Part shown: positions 58,524-64,000 of the stretch, one piece after another
Numbering within the stretch: the first letter of the stretch is position 1
How the letters are laid out: each line of letters opens with the position of its first letter
Origin: Petunia secreta
Lineage: Eukaryota > Streptophyta > Magnoliopsida > Solanales > Solanaceae
Assembly (NCBI GenBank): GCA_029990175.1
Contig: JARKIP010000065.1
Location: 4,468,501-4,532,500 of the forward strand
Direction: 5' to 3'
Length of the DNA: 64,000 bases
Translations under genes and position numbers: made by a program
The notes under the pieces: generated by a model
Databases searched by the model: none
What the model was told of the DNA's origin: nothing
What the model saw: the letters and a program-made list of their open reading frames with translations, nothing else

Positions 58524-60942
58524 GATGAAAATAAAATGGAAGGGGGGAGGTAGGTAGGTGAGTGACACCTTTAGTCAAATCCCCATTTTCCTCGAAAAGG
58601 GGGCTGCTACAGCTGCCTTTTCCACCTGTTTCAGCCACTCTACCCCCTTAAAAGCTGAAAAATAGACTGCCTTAGTTATAGGACAGCCTTGTGGGCAAGG
58701 CTAAATTGACCTATTAGGCTCAAACTTACAAAAGTTAAGCCAAGAATCCATTTCCTCTTAAAATTCAGATCAGAAACTATTGAATAACAATACTAAATCA
58801 ATCCATAACTTGCTCAAATTTAATTCTGTTTAAGGCCAAAGTCATTCCAGTTAAACATCAGCCCCAAAGCTATAAAATGGAACAAGTCTGAGACTCAATA
58901 ATCCTAAAAGATCCCTCTACTTAAACCACATCCTAGTCAATGTCAATGGCTCTCAAATGAGGATACAATTATCTCAAACAAATGGCACAATCAATGAAGC
59001 CAAAAATAAAATTATTCACTAAATCTCCTAAACTTCTCATAACTTGTAACCAACAAAACACAAAGAACTTGATGCATACTTCCTGATCCAACCACATTAG
59101 TTCCACTACAAGATAAGATTTTAACAAATGATTTCATGGTTCACCTTGAATTTCAGCATGCTTTCACTTAACAGTAACAATTATTAAACATGACTTTCAT
59201 TAAAGCGAGCACTTAACAGACCATGAGCACAAGGAACCTCCATTTCTTAAGCCTATGAAACTTAGACTCTATCTCAAATATATTACCAAAACGACCAAGA
59301 ACAATATCTATTCCCTTCCTTTTCAAGGTGTATTCACGATCACATGGAGCAACTAAAGAGCGGAGTCAACAATAGCTACCGGACATTTACTATGACATTT
59401 GTTATCAAGAAAGTAACCAAAGTCAGCACAAAAATAAGTGTACACCAGTAATCTGTCCAAACACTATAACACTTAAACAAACATCAAACAAACTGAATCA
59501 TGCTTCAATAAACAAGCAAGCACGAGCCTAATACTTAAACATTACTTCCAACGTTGTTAAACAAACTAGAACACAGAACATAAAGAGTTATAAGTTTAAC
59601 TAAGTGGACATTGGCAATTCTAAACAACATATTTAACATAGACGATCCTTATACCTTACATCATATATGACTATAAATCCTTCCAAGGTATAAAACACAT
59701 CAATTCATATGTGATTTCAACTAGCAGAGAGTAGACGCACATGCTTACTCACAACAAGTTTATACATATTAGTTTCAAGCTTGAAACAGGAAGACACTGG
59801 CCTATAACAATTTCATATCTAGTTCTGAACAATTATTTCACTCAAATGCCCTCCATATTTAATAGTTAAACCAACAGACTGAATTCAATAATTTCATGCT
59901 AAGCTGGTTCATACAACATTAATTATCTTCAGTGAACAATGTACAAAGTCATGCCACTGGCTTAAACGAGTGCACGATATACAACAGACAACATATTCAT
60001 TACCATGATATCTCACGTACATGAGATTCATCATTAACTTTGACATACTGATAACTAACATTTGAACATGTTTTTATGAACTTGAACAACTTAAACTAAT
60101 CTAAAAACAAGGAACGATAGACAAAAGGAAAAAATATAAAAGGCTTTTCTTTCTAACCGGGTGCTAACACCAACTCCACCACCATCGCATCGCCTTATCT
60201 TGTTGCACGACATCTATTGAAACAACTACGTATCCATAATTGCCATCGCTAATTTTTTAATAGACCAAGACCACCTAGCACTACATCACCATAATTGTCA
60301 TCACAGACTCTGTCACCACTGCCTTCACTGTTACGAACCAGTGAACGGCATCATAACAGCCCCTCGAACACCATCACCATCATTACAAAAATCATAATCG
60401 TAGAGGTCCATCCCCCTAACTTCAAATGAATACCACCATGGTAGCCCCATTACTATTACACCAAAAGGAACATCACCACGGCCTCCTTGATCCGTCTGTA
60501 TAGCCGCGTCTTGATCACTATAGTAGACATTTAAGTTCTCATGCCCCATTCTTGTCATTTTCTAAATGAAACAATCCTAATATAGGCTATTTTGACTAGA
60601 AAAAGGAAAGGATGGGCGCGGGTTGGAAGAAAAAAGTGAGAAGTTAGAGCTTTACCGGAGAAAATAAATTTCGCCAGAGTTCCAAGGTAGCAGCAGCTGT
60701 GAGCGCAGATCTACAAAAATAGAAAAAGGGGGTCGGGAGCTTTTCGAAAAGAAATAATTTGTATTTTGTGGCTGCCGAAAGGCAGTGGTCCTGTGGTGGC
60801 AGGTGGCGGCGCTGTAGTGGAGACGCGGTGGGAGTGGGGCGGATTAAATTATGGGCGGGCAATTGAAATTTGGGCAGCATTTCCCTAGTCTTAGGAGACG
60901 TAGGATTTTTTATGAGGAAAATGAGGGGAAAATACATTATAT

Positions 60943-62067
60943 GTAAAAATTTGGGCTCTTTACATATATATCCGCCCATCAATAAATAATTACTTTTACG
61001 TATCCATAACTTTTTGTATCCAAAAATTTAATACATATTAAATATATTTCTTAATATTAATATTAATATTTAATAGTATGATATTTCACTCCCTTAATTA
61101 AAGGAAACAATCAATGGTAAAAAAAAATAGATTATCATTAAATATGATAGTTGCACGATTTTAGGCTTAATGATAGTCCTATCAACATAATATATATATA
61201 TATATATATTTTAAATATTAAATATATATCAATAATATTTAAAATATTAAATATATTAAGTATATATATTTAAAATATGAAATATCAATAATATTAAATA
61301 TATTAAATATCAATAATATTAATATATTAAATATATATCAATAATATTTAAAATATTAAATACATATTTAAAATACTAAATATATATCAATAATATTTAA
61401 AATATTAAATACATATTTAAAATATATATTTAAAAAGGGTAAAATGTACATGGAAAGAAAGAAACAAGAAAAGGTGTACAGAAAAAGTAATTATTCTTGG
61501 TCAACGTTCATGGGGCGTAAATTTCCCTAAAAATTTCGTGCAGGGGCCTGTTTGGCGCACGTTAATTGATTTGTAGCCGTCAAAAACAAATTCGCTGAGA
61601 AATAGCCATTTTCGGACAAATTCCAGTATAAGTACTGGGGCCTTGAACAAAACTTGTTCAAAGCCTCAGTATTTATACTGGGAAGCTTCAGTAAACTAAC
61701 CCTAGTATAAAATACTGGGGCTTTGAACAAGTTTTGTTCAAGGCCCCAGTATTTTGTTATGGGACTTCGTGTAAAGCTTCAGTCCCATAACAAAATGCTG
61801 GGACTGTGAACAAAACTTGTTTAAAGCCCCAGCATTTTGTTATGGGACTGAAGCTTTATATATAAAGTCCCATAACAAAATACTTGGGCTTTGAACAAGT
61901 TTTATTCAAAGCCCCAGTATTTTGTTATAGGACTAGTCTGGGGTGTTTTTCCAACGCTAATGGAGCTTAAGTGTGCGCGCGAATTTTTGGCTATTCTTCA
62001 GTGAATTAGGAACAGTGGATAGTCCCCAATGAGCGCGTCCAAAAATGGCTAGTGTTCAAAATTTCAC
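60943..62067. mobile_element. Mutator-like element in L4 (1125 bp)
   Basis: Same insertion as 15112-16164, with the same 9-bp repeat ACATTATAT (60934-60942 and 62068-62076). It is longer by about 70 bases, mostly one extra palindromic unit plus changes in the AT-rich blocks. Confidence 0.87.
61622..61932. repeat. Array of alternating palindromic units (right copy)
   Basis: Counterpart of 15763-16032 with an additional stem (AGTCCCATAACAAAATACTT ... CCAGTATTTTGTTATAGG) between about 61865 and 61930. Confidence 0.9.
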
Positions 62068-62509
62068 ACATTATATAGGTGCATGAAATGGGCTTTGATT
62101 TAGTGGGTTTAATGGGCCAAAACACATGGCTAGCTTTTCTCCTCTTTGTCTGAATTTTCATAATGGCCCAATTGCCTATAAAAACTAATACAAATCTAAC
62201 TAAACTAAATTATACACAAACAACAAACATTGTAATTAACTAATTAAATTAAATAAAAAGTTATAAAAATTGTCACAATATTTCAACTTTACATAGCCAC
62301 AAAGAATTTCCCTTTTTATAAAAATAATTAATAATAATAATAATTTAATAATTATTATAATAATAATAATTATTCCCTTAATACAATGACTAGGATAGCT
62401 AAAAAATAATATGAAAAAAATTTAGGAAAATTAGACGAAAATTCTAGCAAGTTAGCACAACTATTTCGAACTATATTTTAAATGTTTGTGCCAAAATTAG
62501 GTGATTACA

Positions 62510-63028
62510 CCCACCTGCTGAAGGACACCTCAAATATTTTGCTTGCAGAAGGAGGGAAACGGTCCATGACACAGACCATAAGAACATGCGAAGCGTCAAT
62601 AACATTTTTTGTGGACCAGGGCTTAGTACGGAAAAGGCCGAAGCAGTCATAGTTTGCGATGCCCATGAAAAAGTAAAGAAGAAACCTTGTATCAACACGA
62701 TCAAGTTCAACATGAATGATGGAAGAGAACCCCATCACTCGCAACATGATGCTCTTAGAGTACTTGACACTCAAATTGAGCAAGTACTTGCAGATCCAGG
62801 GAGTTGCATAAACATCATCAGGTGAGAGGTTATCTGCAAGATGAAACTTTAATGCAGGTAGCCCCGAGCTCATACATAGTAACAAGATTCAACACTTCCA
62901 GAGAAAAACTGGTAGGAGAAATAGCCCTGCCATTTAACATCCCAGGAGTATCAAAGCTAACATCTTTCTATGTTATGACCTTTAACCTTTCGTATAACAC
63001 TATCTTGAGTAGACCGTGGATACATTGA
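62510..63028 (+). pseudogene. Host Tat-type element: gag end and protease (right copy)
   Basis: Resumes the host reading interrupted at 41851. Same blocks as 16604-17122 (ADPGSCINIIR, YNTILSRPWIH; here Gly of the LGRPWIH end is changed to Ser). Frame broken at 62824. Confidence 0.8.
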
Positions 63029-64000
63029 GTAAGGGCGGTACCCTTAGCACTTTATCAGGTCCTTAAGTACCCGACTCCGCTTGGGATAGAAGAAATTCGA
63101 GGGGAACAACGTTTGTCCAAAAACGACTGTGCATCTACTGCTACACATACAGTAAGGAAGGGAGAAGGAAATCGATAAGACATCAAGGAATGACACTCGG
63201 ACTTGGGAAGAATGAAGTGGCGACTAGATGGCAGATTCGCTTGAAGGATCCATTCCCCATTTTGCATTTCCAACATGATAATCGGCCCAAATATGAAAGC
63301 AAAAGTGAATACTATCAGAGTCAAAGCATTGAAGGCTACACCAGAAGAACAAAGGGCCAGAGAAGAGGTAGGGGAACTCAGAGACCTGATTCCTTGATCG
63401 GTGGAGCAACGCTACCAACTTTCTAAACTATTGAAGAAACATAAATATCCTGAATGGCCAAGACATTGTAGCCAGACACTGAGGGAACTAATGAAATATG
63501 TTGTAAGACCCCTGACTCTAACCGAGCCTGTTCTAGGGCAACAGCTTTTACTATATGTCACGGTTTCAGCAGTGGATGTATGCGCAGTCCTCACACTACA
63601 AGAAGGGGAGATACAGCTTCCCGTACAATACGCTAGCAAATCCCTTTAAGATATAGACGCGCAGTACCCGCTTTTGGATTCATGTTAGCGATAGTGATGG
63701 CCGCCTGGAGCTTAAAGTCATACTTTTAGAGGCACACAATTATCGCGGGTTCATCCTTCTCATTACAGACCACTTTGCATAAACTTGAACTCTCAGGGAA
63801 GCTAGCAAAGTGGACCATCAAACTGGGAGAGTATGGTGTTATTTACCAGCCGGGCACGACTATTACGTCACAAGTCCTCGCAGACATCGTCATCGCTTTT
63901 AGCATTGTTATGATGCCAAAGGCCAAGTATGAGTTGAAGACAATTCGAGGAGCCACCTGGGAGAACAGGTAATCTACATGTATGGGGCGAAAACATCAAA
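63029..64000 (+). pseudogene. Host element: remnant linker and RNase H (right copy, cut by window)
   Basis: Post-protease segment, then RNase H blocks LLLYVTVSAVDVCAVL, IQLPVQYASKSL, KWTIKLGEYGVIYQPG and SQVLADIVIAFS. The RT core is missing as in the left copy, so its loss predates the duplication. The second RNase H begins at the window end. Confidence 0.8.

Larger units (their letters stand above)
56648..62509 (-). mobile_element. L4: right (5') LTR of right giant element
   Basis: TGTCAGGCCC...GGTGATTACA, 5862 bp including a 1125-bp Mutator-like insertion. Counterpart of L2. Followed by the target duplication cccac at 62510-62514. Differs from L2 in the microsatellite (57943-58022) and in the palindrome array. 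Confidence 0.9.
46335..64000. repeat. Right copy of the large duplicated block
   Basis: Partner of 1-18097 in the same orientation. Copy-specific changes include a shorter ATA microsatellite (48356-48413), two deletions near 50475 and 50497 (about 54 and 250 bases present only in the left copy around 4205-4547), absence of the 67-bp tandem duplication seen at 4996-5129, and one extra palindromic unit near 61865-61930. These differences argue against an assembly echo of one locus. Confidence 0.93.

Noticed and set aside
1..64000. tRNA, rRNA, snRNA or an ordinary cellular gene
   Set aside because: I looked for cloverleaf-like tRNA sequence, conserved rRNA blocks and long intron-containing host gene readings and saw none. 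A covariance-model search would be needed for certainty.
46335..64000. Assembly artefact producing a false second copy
   Set aside because: The copies differ by substitutions, large indels, microsatellite type and independent insertions, which a simple echo would not give. Long reads would settle it.

Overview
The window looks like repeat-rich nuclear DNA of a flowering plant. I found no ordinary cellular gene, tRNA or rRNA in it. Almost everything recognisable is nested Ty3/gypsy retrotransposon sequence of the Tat/Ogre type, with smaller DNA transposons, a LINE fragment and microsatellites on top. A eudicot, perhaps Solanaceae, fits the style of these families, but that is an impression and not a result. 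All coding regions carry stops or frameshifts, so the locus reads as pericentromeric or intergenic heterochromatin.

Layout. (1) 1-18097 and 46335-64000 are two copies of one block, colinear at a spacing of about 46 kb and differing by a few percent plus indels. Each holds an older plus-strand Tat-type element (the 'host') with a very large minus-strand element inserted between its gag and its protease. In the right copy the inserted element is complete, 41852-62509 (20.7 kb): long LTRs (L3 and L4, about 4.7 kb without later insertions), a PBS-like site, a purine tract, a decayed gag plus a short protease-linker stub, and no RT, RNase H or integrase. It is a gag-only, non-autonomous Ogre relative (TR-GAG/LARD-like). 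In the left copy only part of the left LTR (L1, 1-2260), the interior (2261-10772) and the right LTR (L2, 10773-16603) are visible. (2) 16604-18888 is host protease, RNase H, archaeal-type RNase H and an integrase tail; the RT core and integrase core are gone. (3) 18889-21858 holds host LTR-like DNA, a CACTA-like element and a 5'-truncated LINE end. (4) 21859-31405 is a minus-strand autonomous-type Ogre relic in the order (right to left) ORF1, gag, protease, G-patch-like segment, RT, RNase H. A 2.1-kb plus-strand LTR (28790-30907) splits its ORF1. (5) 31406-37132 is a second Ogre relic: LTR, PBS, leader and a full-length but broken ORF1. (6) 37133-40590 is a small minus-strand element with paired LTR ends and its own PBS. 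(7) 40594-41851 is host gag, leading into the right-hand giant element.

Order of events read from the sequence: the host element inserted first. The giant gag-only element then inserted in it (5-bp target duplication, one mismatch). A Mutator-like element carrying a palindrome array inserted into its right LTR. The whole locus was then duplicated, because both copies share that insertion at the same base and share gag stop codons. After that the copies diverged by microsatellite change, deletions, a 67-bp duplication and the gain or loss of one palindromic unit.

Most worth following up: the giant gag-only element; the palindrome array that differs by one unit between the copies; and a ten-base near-copy of the primer-binding core (TGGCGACTCC) about 75-110 bases inside the 3' end of every LTR family seen here.
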